A stretch of DNA of 64,000 bases. Origin: Mycolicibacterium neworleansense (lineage in GTDB: Bacteria; Actinomycetota; Actinomycetes; Mycobacteriales; Mycobacteriaceae). The stretch covers positions 2,294,001 through 2,358,000 of the forward strand of contig NZ_CWKH01000001.1 of NCBI RefSeq assembly GCF_001245615.1. Direction: 5' to 3'. Under the pieces are notes generated by a model. It ran no database searches. It was given only the letters and a program-made list of their open reading frames with translations, and was not told the origin of the DNA. Shown in pieces: positions 24,212 through 33,239 of the stretch (positions within the stretch are counted from its first letter, which is position 1; every line of letters starts with the position of its first letter). Position numbers and translations under genes: made by a program.

Positions 24212-25456
24212 ATGACTGAGCAACCCACCGAACAGTTCAGGGACGCACCGATTTTCGATGCCGACCAGCACATGTATGAAACCGGCGATGCGCTGACGAA
24301 GTTCCTGCCCGAAAAGTACTCACGTGCGGTGCAGTACGCGCAGATCGGGCGACAGACCCGGGTGGTGATCAACAACCGGGTCACCGACTTCATCCCCAAC
24401 CCGACCTTCGAGCGCGTCGCCGCACCGGGGGCGCACGAGAAGTTCTTCGCCGGGGAGAACGCCGAGGGCCTGACGCTTCGCGAGATGCAAGGCAAGGCCA
24501 TCGATGCGCCCGCGGCCACCCGCAACCCGGAAGACCGCATCGCCGAACTGGATCGTCAGGGTGTCGTCGAGGCACTGAACTACCCCACGCTGGGCAGCCT
24601 GGTCGAGCACTCCAGCGCCGACGACCCGCAGCTGACGCTGGCGATCGTTCACGCGCTCAACGAGTGGATCCTGGAGCACTGGAGCTTCAATCACGCCGAC
24701 CGCGTGTTCTCCACACCGATCATCAACCTCTCGGAAGTCAATGCGGCGCAACGCGAACTGGAGTGGATTCTCGATCACGGCGGCAAGGTCGCGTTGATCA
24801 AACCGGGCCCGGTCAACGGCCTGCACGGCTGGCGCTCCCCCGCGCTGCCCGAGTTCGACCCGTTCTGGCGTGACGTCGAGGCCGCCGGCCTGCCGATCGT
24901 ATTGCACGCCAGCTACCCGCCGCTCGATGAGTACGTCAACAAGTGGGAACCGCCGTACACCCAGAACTTCATGGCGCAGAGCGCGTTCCGCTGGATGGTA
25001 CTGGGCCACCGCGAGATCGCCGACATGCTGACCGCCCTGATCTGCCACGGCACGCTGACCCGGTTCCCGAAGCTGCGTATTGCCAGCGTCGAGAACGGCA
25101 GCAGCTGGATCTTCCCGCTGTTCCATGATTTCGCCGACCTGTACAAGAAGATGCCGCAGAACTTCCCCGAGCATCCGCACGACGTGTTTCGCCGCAACAT
25201 CTGGGTCAGCCCGTTCTGGGAGGGGTGCGTCTCCGACGTGGTGGAGACGGTCGGCTGGGACAAGGTGCTGTTCGGCTCGGACTATCCGCATCCCGAAGGG
25301 TTGTCCGAACCGAAGGGCTTCTGGAAGTACGCCGAGGGCATGGACATCCGGCGCACCTATGACTTCATGGGTGACAACGCCCGACGGTTCATGGGGCTGC
25401 CCATCGCCAACCCCGACCCCGCGGCCGTCAAACCGCCGGCGCTGACCAGCGCCTAG
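24212..25456 (+). CDS. Amidohydrolase-2 family metal-dependent hydrolase
   Basis: 414 residues, a TIM barrel of the ACMSD-like amidohydrolase group. Metal-site candidates are Asp and His in FDADQHMYE, His in VLHASYPP and Asp in FGSDYPHPEG. Such proteins hydrolyse or decarboxylate cyclic intermediates. Many copies are found in actinobacterial degradation clusters without assigned function. Related copies occur at 30782 and 33240. It lies downstream of the DUF35-Ltp pair on the same strand and converges with a TetR gene: the two stops share the bases CTAG. Confidence 0.9.
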   Translation: MTEQPTEQFRDAPIFDADQHMYETGDALTKFLPEKYSRAVQYAQIGRQTRVVINNRVTDFIPNPTFERVAAPGAHEKFFAGENAEGLTLREMQGKAIDAPAATRNPEDRIAELDRQGVVEALNYPTLGSLVEHSSADDPQLTLAIVHALNEWILEHWSFNHADRVFSTPIINLSEVNAAQRELEWILDHGGKVALIKPGPVNGLHGWRSPALPEFDPFWRDVEAAGLPIVLHASYPPLDEYVNKWEPPYTQNFMAQSAFRWMVLGHREIADMLTALICHGTLTRFPKLRIASVENGSSWIFPLFHDFADLYKKMPQNFPEHPHDVFRRNIWVSPFWEGCVSDVVETVGWDKVLFGSDYPHPEGLSEPKGFWKYAEGMDIRRTYDFMGDNARRFMGLPIANPDPAAVKPPALTSA

Positions 25457-26052
25457 CCGGAGGGGTCCGGCAGCGGCGGAAGTGGCTGGGCGTCGGCGGG
25501 ATTGAGGGCGTCCAGCATCAAGCTCAGATACCGGCGGCGCAGTTCCGAGGGTTGATCGAGCGCGACGGACGCTGCCGTCACCATCGCGACGAACGTCGGC
25601 ACGTCATCCACGGTGAGATCGGCGCGCAGGTCCCCGGCAGCCTGGCCCTGCGTCACCAGCGTCTCGAGCAGTTCGCGCTTGCGATTGAACAGCCTGGACG
25701 TCAGCTCCGTGAGGTGATCCAGTGACGGCAGCAGCGGCCGCTGCAGGTACATGAGTTCGGCCAGCCGCTCGATCACGTCGATGAATGCCTCACGGGGGGC
25801 ATCGCTGTCGATCAACGCCAGGATCACCGGTTCGACCTCGGTGGCGAACGCGTCCTCGTACACCGCGGCCGCCAGCGCCTGCCGGTTCGGGAAGTGACGG
25901 TACAGCGTCGCGTTGCCGACGCCCGCGTGCGCGGCGATCTGAGTCAATGTCGCAGCGGCGCCGTGAGCTGCGAAGACCTGTCGGGCAGCCGCGACGATGC
26001 GGCTTTCATTGGCATAGGCGTCGGTGCGACGGCGGGTGGTACGAGCAGGCAT
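25453..26052 (-). CDS. TetR-family regulator of the MmpL gene
   Basis: About 199 residues. The helix-turn-helix is in TLTQIAAHAGVGNATLYRHF (about residues 33-52). The remainder is a typical helical ligand domain ending in a proline-rich tail. The start could be ATG 26052, or 26082 ten codons earlier. It is divergent from an MmpL transporter, an arrangement in which the TetR usually represses the pump. It is unlike the two paralogous TetR proteins at 17981 and 38284. Confidence 0.88.
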   Translation of the reverse strand: MPARTTRRRTDAYANESRIVAAARQVFAAHGAAATLTQIAAHAGVGNATLYRHFPNRQALAAAVYEDAFATEVEPVILALIDSDAPREAFIDVIERLAELMYLQRPLLPSLDHLTELTSRLFNRKRELLETLVTQGQAAGDLRADLTVDDVPTFVAMVTAASVALDQPSELRRRYLSLMLDALNPADAQPLPPLPDPSG

Positions 26053-26133
26053 TTCCGATCCGGGGGACGTGGCGCAGGTCATGTCCGTGCACCGAGGATG
26101 GGCTTGGCAACAAACGATAGCTTACTCCCATAT

Positions 26134-26149
26134 TGAGAGCCTACTCTCA
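26134..26149. promoter_or_regulatory. Putative operator of the TetR-MmpL pair
   Basis: TGAGAGCCTACTCTCA has perfect 6-base arms. It overlaps the second copy of a direct repeat (AGCYTACTCYCA at 26119 and 26138) and ends five bases before the MmpL start, which has no ribosome site and is probably leaderless. Confidence 0.65.
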
Positions 26150-26154
26150 CTTAT

Positions 26155-28455
26155 ATGTCCACCTATCTGTACCGACTGGGGCGCTTTGCGTTCAGTCGCC
26201 CATGGCTGGTGATCAGCGGCTGGCTCGCGCTGATCGCAGTTGTGGCTGGGCTGCTCGTGGCAAACCCACCCAAGATCTCCAACGAGATGCGCATCGACGG
26301 CACGCCGGCACAAGAGGTCATCGATGACCTCGCGCAGCGCATGCCGGAGTCGTCGGGCGGGCAAGGGATGATCGCCTTTGCCGCCCCCGACGGCCGGCGC
26401 ATCGATGACGCCGACAACCGCGCGGCACTGCTACGTGCCGTCGATTCGGTCTCGCATTCCGAGCACGTACTGGACCCGGGTGCCCTCGCCCAGGCCGAGA
26501 TGGCCAAGGGACCGGCCAGCCCGACGCTGACCGTGTCGGCTGCCATCGCCCGGGCCCAGGTGCCCGCGCCGGCTACCCCGGATGCGCCGCAGCCGTTGAC
26601 GGTCAACGGCCAGCCCGTGCCCGGTGTGCTGATCTCCGGCGACGGCGCGGCTGCGCTGTACCAGTTCCAGTTCGACAAGCAGACCGCCGAACTGCCCTCG
26701 GGCACCGTCGAAGCCGCGGTGAAGGCCGCCCGCGACGCGGTCGCCGCCACCGGGATCGACGTTCTGCCGTCGGCGAGCATGGTCGAGATGCCCGAGATCG
26801 TCGGCGTCGGTGAGGTCGTCGGCCTCGCCGTTGCCGCCCTGGTTCTGGTCGTCACACTCGGATCACTGGTGGCCGCCGGCCTGCCGTTGGCCACCGCACT
26901 GAGCTCCGTCGCGGTGGGTGTCGGCGGAACCTTCCTGTTCTCCCACCTGGTGAACATGCAGTCGATGACCGCCGTGCTGGCGTTGATGCTGGGCCTTGCG
27001 GTCGGAATCGACTACGCGATGTTCATCGTCAACCGTCAACGCCGGCTGATCATCGATCAGGGCCTCAGTGCCGCCGAGGCTGCCGGCCGGGCACTCGGAA
27101 CAGCCGGTAGCGCAGTGATTTTCGCCGGGACTACCGTGGTGATCGCGCTCGTCGCGCTGACCGTGGTCGGCATCTCGCTGCTGACGCCGATGGCACTGGC
27201 TGCCGCCGCCACAGTCGTCGTTGCGGTGATCGCCGCTCTCACCCTGCTGCCGGCGCTGCTGGGGTTGGTCGGCGAGCGCATCTGCTCCGAGAAGACCCGG
27301 CGCACGCAATCCGCCGACAACGGGACGAATCACCGGTTCGCCACGGCGTGGGTCGGTGCGGTGTTGCGCCACCGCGTCCCGGTGGCCATCGGCGGCGTGG
27401 TGATCGCCGCACTGTTGGCGCTGCCGGCACTGAACATGTCGATGGGTCTGCCCGCGGGCGCCAGCTACAACCAGGGCACCCCGCAGCGCGAAAGCTACGA
27501 CCTGGTGGCCACCCATTACGGCGAGGGCTACAACGGACCGCTCGTCGTGGTCGCGGAACCGGCGGCGGGCAACGGCAAGCTCACCACGGCCGATCTGGTC
27601 GACACCAACAACGATCTGCGCCGCATGGCCGGCGTCGAATCGGTGAACCTGCAAAAGGTCAGTGACGACGAGGAATTCGCGCTGTTCTCGGTCGTTCCCG
27701 GCACCGGGCCCACCGATGACGCGACCGCACAGCTGGTTCGCGGCATCCGGGCACATGCCGGACCGCTCGCCGAGCTGCACCACGTCGACCTCGGAGTCAC
27801 CGGTATCACCGCGATGGGCGTCGACACCACCGATCGCCTTGCCGAGGCGGTGCCCCTCTACATCGGGGTTGTCGTGGGCCTGTCACTGCTGGTGCTTCTC
27901 GTCGTGTTCCGGTCGATCGCGGTGCCGATCAAGGCCACGGCCGGATTCCTGCTCAGCGTGCTGGCCACCTTCGGTGCCACCACGGCGCTGTTCCAATGGG
28001 GTTGGTTCCAGCAGTTGTTCGGCTTGACCGCGACCGGCCCGATCCTGAGCCTGCTGCCGATCATCGTGATCGGCGTGCTGTACGGGCTTGCCATGGATTA
28101 CCAGGTGTTCCTGGTGTCGTCGATGAAGGAGGCCCACGTGCACGGGCACCGTGGCGACGATGCGGTCAAGCACGGCTTCACCCAGGCCAGCCGAGTCGTG
28201 GTGGCCGCCGCGGTGATCATGATGTCGGTGTTCGCCGGGTTCGTCTTCAACGGCGATCCGATGATCAAACAGATCGGTTTCGCCCTGGCGTTCGGTGTGC
28301 TGATCGACGCCTTCGTGGTGCGGATGGCGATCGTGCCGGCCGTGATGTCGATGCTCGGCGAGAAGGCCTGGTGGCTGCCCAAGCGGCTGGAACGTGTCCT
28401 GCCCAACCTCGACATCGAGGGCGACCAGCTCAACAAGCAGCTGGCCGAGGTCTGA
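26155..28455 (+). CDS. MmpL-family RND transporter
   Basis: 766 residues with the two-fold RND layout: one N-terminal membrane helix (WLVISGWLALIAVVAGLLV), a periplasmic loop, five helices, then the same again. The proton-relay Asp-Tyr pairs are present in GIDYAMF and AMDYQVF. It is shorter than the large MmpL lipid exporters and close to smaller MmpL/YdfJ-like members. It probably exports a lipid, detergent-like substrate or toxic intermediate. Paired with a divergent TetR. ATG 26155 lies next to the operator. Confidence 0.92.
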   Translation: MSTYLYRLGRFAFSRPWLVISGWLALIAVVAGLLVANPPKISNEMRIDGTPAQEVIDDLAQRMPESSGGQGMIAFAAPDGRRIDDADNRAALLRAVDSVSHSEHVLDPGALAQAEMAKGPASPTLTVSAAIARAQVPAPATPDAPQPLTVNGQPVPGVLISGDGAAALYQFQFDKQTAELPSGTVEAAVKAARDAVAATGIDVLPSASMVEMPEIVGVGEVVGLAVAALVLVVTLGSLVAAGLPLATALSSVAVGVGGTFLFSHLVNMQSMTAVLALMLGLAVGIDYAMFIVNRQRRLIIDQGLSAAEAAGRALGTAGSAVIFAGTTVVIALVALTVVGISLLTPMALAAAATVVVAVIAALTLLPALLGLVGERICSEKTRRTQSADNGTNHRFATAWVGAVLRHRVPVAIGGVVIAALLALPALNMSMGLPAGASYNQGTPQRESYDLVATHYGEGYNGPLVVVAEPAAGNGKLTTADLVDTNNDLRRMAGVESVNLQKVSDDEEFALFSVVPGTGPTDDATAQLVRGIRAHAGPLAELHHVDLGVTGITAMGVDTTDRLAEAVPLYIGVVVGLSLLVLLVVFRSIAVPIKATAGFLLSVLATFGATTALFQWGWFQQLFGLTATGPILSLLPIIVIGVLYGLAMDYQVFLVSSMKEAHVHGHRGDDAVKHGFTQASRVVVAAAVIMMSVFAGFVFNGDPMIKQIGFALAFGVLIDAFVVRMAIVPAVMSMLGEKAWWLPKRLERVLPNLDIEGDQLNKQLAEV

Positions 28456-28457
28456 GC

Positions 28458-28534
28458 ACCCATTTCGCCGAAACGGCATTCCAGCAGGGAAACCTCGAGT
28501 GAGGTCCTGCTGGAATGCCGTTTCGGCGGTGGGT
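28458..28534. terminator. Very long perfect hairpin between convergent genes
   Basis: Arms 28466-28488 and 28506-28528 are complementary over 23 bases without a mismatch. The loop contains a further 5-bp stem, and the flanks (28458-28462 with 28530-28534) pair as well. It lies between the MmpL stop and the acyl-CoA dehydrogenase stop and should terminate both, although there is no clear U tract. Confidence 0.75.
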
Positions 28535-28553
28535 AACGGGAGGTCTGCTCGCG

Positions 28554-29732
28554 CTAGGAAGCCTTACGGGGCGCGGAGTAGTTCGGCTTGCCCAGGCCCA
28601 GCACGTGCTGGGCGATCATGTTGCGGAACACCTCGAGCGTCCCGCCGTAGATGCCGACCAGCGGCGCGAACCGGTAGACGTACTCACTGCGGTCATCGGC
28701 TCCCCCGTCGGCCCCGATCGGCAGTGCCGCAACTGATCCGGCGATATCCATCAGATCCGGCGCGATGTCGCGCATGGTCTGCGCCAGCGCGACCCGGCCG
28801 AAGATGCTCGGTGAGGACAGCGAGGCCTCCAGTCGAGCCACACTGCGCCCCAAGCGATATGCAACCGATCCATCCTCGACGGCGCCGGACCGGCCCACCA
28901 ACGCGGCGACGTTGTCGGCCGCCTCGGCCATGAATCCGGCCTGGTGCATCATGATCGCGACATCGGCCAGGCCGTCGTCGGCGGCCGCGACCGCCCCGTG
29001 CTCGGCGTCGAGCGGCTCACGGACCACGGTCCAGCCGCCGTTGACGTCACCGAGCCGGTACTTGTCGTCGACCCGCACGTCGGAGTAGTACACGATGTTG
29101 GTGCGGTCCCCGTCGACGGTGCGGATGCCCTGGATCTCGATGCCTTCGGAATCCAGAGGCACCAGAAACATGGTGAGGCTCTTGTGTTTCGGCGCGTCCG
29201 GATCCGTATTGGTGATCAGGAAGACGTACTGGCAGTTGTGCGCGCCGGTGGTGAACATCTTCGACCCATTGATGATCCAGCTCGCCCCATCCGCCTCCCG
29301 CACGGCGCGCGTCTTGCACGTCGCGACATCGGACCCACCTTCGGGTTCGGTGTAGCCCAGGCACAACCGCACGGTGCCGTCGAACACTCCCCGCAGCACA
29401 TCATCGCGGATCTCCGGTGCGGCGAACTTCGCCACCGAGCGGGCCACCATCGCGGTGGTCCCCCACGTCACCCACGGCACTTCGGCCCGGCGCTTCTCCA
29501 GCTCCCAGATTCGCCGGCGCACCCGGGAGAAACCGCCGTCGGCCTCGGTCTTCCATTCCTTCTCCAGGTAACCGGCCGCCCCCAGGGCCAGGTGCACACC
29601 CTCGTCGAAGTTGTCGCCGGTCTCACGATCGCGCCGGATGACCTCCTCGGTCACGACGCTCGACAGGAACTCGCGTACTTCGGCGCGGAACGCCTCGTCC
29701 TCGGCGGACAGTTCAACTGTTGAGAAATCCAT
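28554..29732 (-). CDS. Acyl-CoA dehydrogenase, larger subunit of a heteromeric pair
   Basis: 392 residues. The FAD/substrate motif is CLGYTEPEGGSDVA, followed by GSKMFTTGAHN. The C-terminal YGGTLEVFRNMI lacks the Glu of the common EGT motif. Together with the adjacent dehydrogenase two bases upstream, this resembles the alpha2-beta2 FadE enzymes that mycobacteria use on steroid side chains and rings, where only one subunit carries a full active site. It is the last gene of the minus-strand operon starting at 35313. Confidence 0.9.
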   Translation of the reverse strand: MDFSTVELSAEDEAFRAEVREFLSSVVTEEVIRRDRETGDNFDEGVHLALGAAGYLEKEWKTEADGGFSRVRRRIWELEKRRAEVPWVTWGTTAMVARSVAKFAAPEIRDDVLRGVFDGTVRLCLGYTEPEGGSDVATCKTRAVREADGASWIINGSKMFTTGAHNCQYVFLITNTDPDAPKHKSLTMFLVPLDSEGIEIQGIRTVDGDRTNIVYYSDVRVDDKYRLGDVNGGWTVVREPLDAEHGAVAAADDGLADVAIMMHQAGFMAEAADNVAALVGRSGAVEDGSVAYRLGRSVARLEASLSSPSIFGRVALAQTMRDIAPDLMDIAGSVAALPIGADGGADDRSEYVYRFAPLVGIYGGTLEVFRNMIAQHVLGLGKPNYSAPRKAS

Positions 29733-29734
29733 AT

Positions 29735-30778
29735 CTAAACCTTGCTTTCGCGAGCCGCGACGATCTGAGCAATGTGAACGGCGGTGGCGCCCGGGTCACC
29801 ACCGGCGAGCGCCCACCCGCGCGCCCGCACCAGATATGCGGTGGCCGCGGCCTCCGCGGATACCCCGAGCCCGCCCTGGACGTGTACCGCCATGGTCGCG
29901 GCCTTGGCGGCTTCCTCCGCCATGAAGACGAACGCAGACGGCGCGAGTTCCGGTCGCTCGTCGGGCTCGTTGTCGAGGAACCAAGCCGCCCGACGGACCA
30001 GGCCGCGCCCGCTCTGCACGGTGATCGCGATATTGGCCAGCGGATGCGAGATGCCCTGCAGCGTTCCGATCGGTACACCGAGCGTGTACCGGGACTTGGC
30101 GAACTCGGCGGCAATCGTCATGGTCTCCTCGACCAGACCGACCAGCGCCGCGGCGGTCAGCACCCGCCATTCATCCAGCGCCCGTTGATATTCCGCCAAC
30201 GCCCCGGCACCGCTGGCCAGCACCACGCGGGTATCGGCGGCGGCCGGATCCACCCAGGCCATCGGCAGTTTGCCGATGTTGTCGACCCGGGCCGGGCGCG
30301 TGGAGAACTCCAGCTTCACCACATCCTGTCCGTCGCGGACCACGAGATGATCAGCGATCGACCCGATCGGGATCAGCCGGGTGCCGGTCGGTGCCACCTG
30401 CTGCGGATCGAGTCCGACGATCTGGGTGCCGTTGACAATGTCCTCCGGCTCCAGCGCACCGAGACGTGCGAGCAGCCGCGCCGCCACCACGTGGTCGATC
30501 CACGGCACCGGCGCCAGGGAGCGCCCCAGTTCCTCGGCCACCAGCGTCAGGTCGACCAGTGTCGCCCCGTCACCGCCGACGTCTTCGGGCAGGGCCATGG
30601 TGGTGGCGCCCATGGCACACAGCCGTTCCCACAGGCTCTTGTCGAAACCTGAGGGTTCGGCCGCACGCACGGTCTCGATGTCCGAATGCGTCTTGAAGAA
30701 CTGCCGGTACGCGGTCTGCAGGTCGATGTGGTCCTCGGTGAGGCTGTAGTCCAGCCTGCGCAGTTCGTAGCGGTCCAT
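29735..30778 (-). CDS. Acyl-CoA dehydrogenase, partner subunit
   Basis: 347 residues, short for an acyl-CoA dehydrogenase and weakly conserved. The N-terminal helical domain and PEDVGGDGAT are recognisable. The middle FAD-binding strands are reduced, and the C-terminus has VQGGLGVSAEAAATAY without the EGT segment. It is the expected second half of a heterotetramer with the gene directly downstream. Alone it would not be expected to be active. It is preceded by an amidohydrolase gene, stop to start three bases apart. Confidence 0.88.
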   Translation of the reverse strand: MDRYELRRLDYSLTEDHIDLQTAYRQFFKTHSDIETVRAAEPSGFDKSLWERLCAMGATTMALPEDVGGDGATLVDLTLVAEELGRSLAPVPWIDHVVAARLLARLGALEPEDIVNGTQIVGLDPQQVAPTGTRLIPIGSIADHLVVRDGQDVVKLEFSTRPARVDNIGKLPMAWVDPAAADTRVVLASGAGALAEYQRALDEWRVLTAAALVGLVEETMTIAAEFAKSRYTLGVPIGTLQGISHPLANIAITVQSGRGLVRRAAWFLDNEPDERPELAPSAFVFMAEEAAKAATMAVHVQGGLGVSAEAAATAYLVRARGWALAGGDPGATAVHIAQIVAARESKV

Positions 30779-30781
30779 CCC

Positions 30782-31618
30782 TCAGTTCTCCTTCTCTTCG
30801 CCGAAGAAGAACTCCGCGGCATTGTTGTAGAGGTAGTTGTCGAGCACGTCTGCCGGCAGATCCAATGCCAGCGCCTCGGGCACGACGCGCTGCATGCGCA
30901 GCACCGGGAAATCCGAGGCGAAGATGACCTTGTTCTTGCCGCGGGTGCGTATGAAGTGCAGCAGCGAATCGGGTAACCGCTTCGGCGACCAGGCCGAGGT
31001 CATCAACCGCAGGTTCTGGTATTTGATCAGCATCCGGATCGCGATGTCCCACCACGGATCCGCGCCGTGGATCATGCACAGCTTCAGCTCCGGGAACCGC
31101 ACGCACACGCGGTCGAGGTGTATGGGGTTCTGCACCTCACCCGGAATCGGCGGACCCGGGATGCCGGTGTTCACACACAGCGGCAGTTCCATCTCGGCGC
31201 ACTTGGTGTAGAGCGGGTAGTAGACCGCGTCGCTCGGCGGGTACTGCCCGTCTCCCCAGAAGCTGGGTCCGACAACGGTATAGGCGACCGGCAGGTCCGC
31301 CACGACGGCCGCGAGTTCACGCAACGACGGCATGGGCCGCAACAGGTTGACCCCGCCCATCGCCAGTGCGAAGCGATCGGGATGCGCCTCGACGAACTTC
31401 CGGGCGGTCACCGACGGCTTGGCCAGCGAATCCATCAGGATGGCCTTCTGCACGCCGTGGGTGTCCATCTCGTCGAGCATCTCGGCCAGATCGATGGGGT
31501 CATACATCGACGTCGGGCCCTTGAAGTAGTCGTCGCGCACCTTCTTCATGAAGGTGGGCTGGTTCTCGGTCTCGCCGAAGTGCACGTTGGCCAGACAGTC
31601 AATCACCTTCTGCGTCAT
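30782..31618 (-). CDS. Amidohydrolase-2 family protein
   Basis: 278 residues, the shortest of the three amidohydrolases here. Candidate metal or acid-base residues are Asp and His in VIDCLANVHFGE, His in MIHGADPWW and Asp in FASDFPV. The start overlaps the upstream ligase stop (ATGA). Its place between an acyl-CoA ligase and a dehydrogenase pair suggests action on a CoA ester or a ring-opened acid. The reaction is unknown. Confidence 0.87.
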   Translation of the reverse strand: MTQKVIDCLANVHFGETENQPTFMKKVRDDYFKGPTSMYDPIDLAEMLDEMDTHGVQKAILMDSLAKPSVTARKFVEAHPDRFALAMGGVNLLRPMPSLRELAAVVADLPVAYTVVGPSFWGDGQYPPSDAVYYPLYTKCAEMELPLCVNTGIPGPPIPGEVQNPIHLDRVCVRFPELKLCMIHGADPWWDIAIRMLIKYQNLRLMTSAWSPKRLPDSLLHFIRTRGKNKVIFASDFPVLRMQRVVPEALALDLPADVLDNYLYNNAAEFFFGEEKEN

Positions 31619-33231
31619 GCCCTCGCCTCTGCTTGCTCCGAAGCCAGACCCTTGGCCCAGCGGTAGTCGGCCTTGCCGTTGCCGAGTCTGCGGATCTCCT
31701 CGACGAACAGCACGTCCTTGGGAAGTTTGAAGCGGGCCAACCGGGTCGCGCAGTGCTCCCGGAGCGCGGCCGCGTCGACCGCGTCGCGCACGGCCACCAG
31801 CGCCACCAGCTCCTCACCCCACCGCTCGCTGGGCCGCCCGACTGCCAGCGCATCCACGACTTGCGGATGTGCTCGCAGGGCTTCCTCGATCTCCTCGACG
31901 AACACCTTCTCGCCACCGGTGTTGACCACCAACGAGTCCCGCCCGAACAGGCGCAGGGTGCCGTCGGCATCGAGCGAGGCACGGTCACCCGAGACCACCA
32001 CGCGTTGACCGGCCACCTCGGGGAAGGTCCTCGCCGTCGCCGCCTCGTCGTTGAAGTAGCCGAGCGGGATGCGACCGTTGCGCGCCACCCAGCCCACCTC
32101 GGTGTCGCCGGGATCCAGGAAACGGGAGTAGTCGTCGGCGAGTACCAGCCCGCCGGCCCGCAACTGGAAGGTTTCGGCGGTCGGGGTCTCGCGCTGGGTG
32201 TGGCCGAATCCCATGTTGCCGGTCTCCGAGGAGCCGAACCCGTTGATGATGGTGATCTGCGGAATGTGTTCCAGCAGTGCGCGTTGATGTTTCGGATTGG
32301 TGGCGGCCCCGCCGGTACCGATGGCGAACATCGACGAGAGGTCATAACTCCGCCGGCCGAGCTCCTCGACGATCGGTGCGGCGTATGCGTCGCCGACCAT
32401 CGTCATCAGCCCGATCTTCTCCCGCTGCGCGGTTTCGAGCACCGAACGCGGGTCGAAGCGTGGCTTGGTGTCGTGCAGCACGACGGTCTGGCCGGACAGC
32501 AGGCCGGAGAACGCTGTCCACATCCCGGCGGCGTGCATCAGCGGCGACACCGCGAACCAGGGCGGCCCGGCATGGGCCACCTTGTGGTGGATCTCGCTGA
32601 CCTGCTCGTGATCGGCGCCGTTCATCGACGACACGTAGATGTCGCCTTGACGCCACATCACGCCCTTGGGACGGCCGGTCGTGCCGCCGGTGCAGACCAT
32701 CAGCAGGTCATCAGGCGACGGGGTGATGTCCCGATCGGTATCCCCTTGTGCCATAGCGTCTTCCAGAGTCACCGAACCCGGCAGCTCGTCACCGTCCCCG
32801 TCATCGACGGAGATCAACAGCTCGGCAACACCGTCACCGAGCACGTCGGCGAACTTTGCCCCCAACGAACGGTGGTAGATCACCGCCCGCGGATTGAGGT
32901 ACGCCAGCAGGTCAGCCACCTCGCCCGGCGAGTAGTAATAGTTGACGTTGACCGGGACCGTGCGCGCCTTGAGGCAGCCGATCACCATCTCGGGGTACAG
33001 GTCGTTGTGCATGACGAGCGCGACGACGTCCTGACCGCACTCCCAACGGTTCAGGTCCGGGCGCTCCCGGTACGCCCCCAAGCCGTATGAGGCCAGGAAG
33101 TTCGCGAGCCGCCGGGTCAGCTCAGCGCCCTGCGCGAAAGTGGTGCGACGGGTGCCGCACACCGTCATCTCCCGGTCGGGTACCGCCTCGGCGATCGCAT
33201 CGACGACGGCGCCGATCGTCCATTCAGCCAT
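31615..33231 (-). CDS. Acyl-CoA synthetase, FadD19-like
   Basis: 538 residues. It has CTGGTTGRPKG, FGSSETGN, the hinge VVSGDRAS, GRDSLVVNTGGEKVF, and the C-terminal LGNGKADYRWAKG with the catalytic Lys. It shares the inserted loop (LNRWECGQD) and the KADYRWA ending with the ligase at 12575, so the two are paralogues. It supplies CoA esters to the heteromeric dehydrogenase in the same operon. Confidence 0.92.
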   Translation of the reverse strand: MAEWTIGAVVDAIAEAVPDREMTVCGTRRTTFAQGAELTRRLANFLASYGLGAYRERPDLNRWECGQDVVALVMHNDLYPEMVIGCLKARTVPVNVNYYYSPGEVADLLAYLNPRAVIYHRSLGAKFADVLGDGVAELLISVDDGDGDELPGSVTLEDAMAQGDTDRDITPSPDDLLMVCTGGTTGRPKGVMWRQGDIYVSSMNGADHEQVSEIHHKVAHAGPPWFAVSPLMHAAGMWTAFSGLLSGQTVVLHDTKPRFDPRSVLETAQREKIGLMTMVGDAYAAPIVEELGRRSYDLSSMFAIGTGGAATNPKHQRALLEHIPQITIINGFGSSETGNMGFGHTQRETPTAETFQLRAGGLVLADDYSRFLDPGDTEVGWVARNGRIPLGYFNDEAATARTFPEVAGQRVVVSGDRASLDADGTLRLFGRDSLVVNTGGEKVFVEEIEEALRAHPQVVDALAVGRPSERWGEELVALVAVRDAVDAAALREHCATRLARFKLPKDVLFVEEIRRLGNGKADYRWAKGLASEQAEARA

Positions 33232-33239
33232 CGCGGTGG

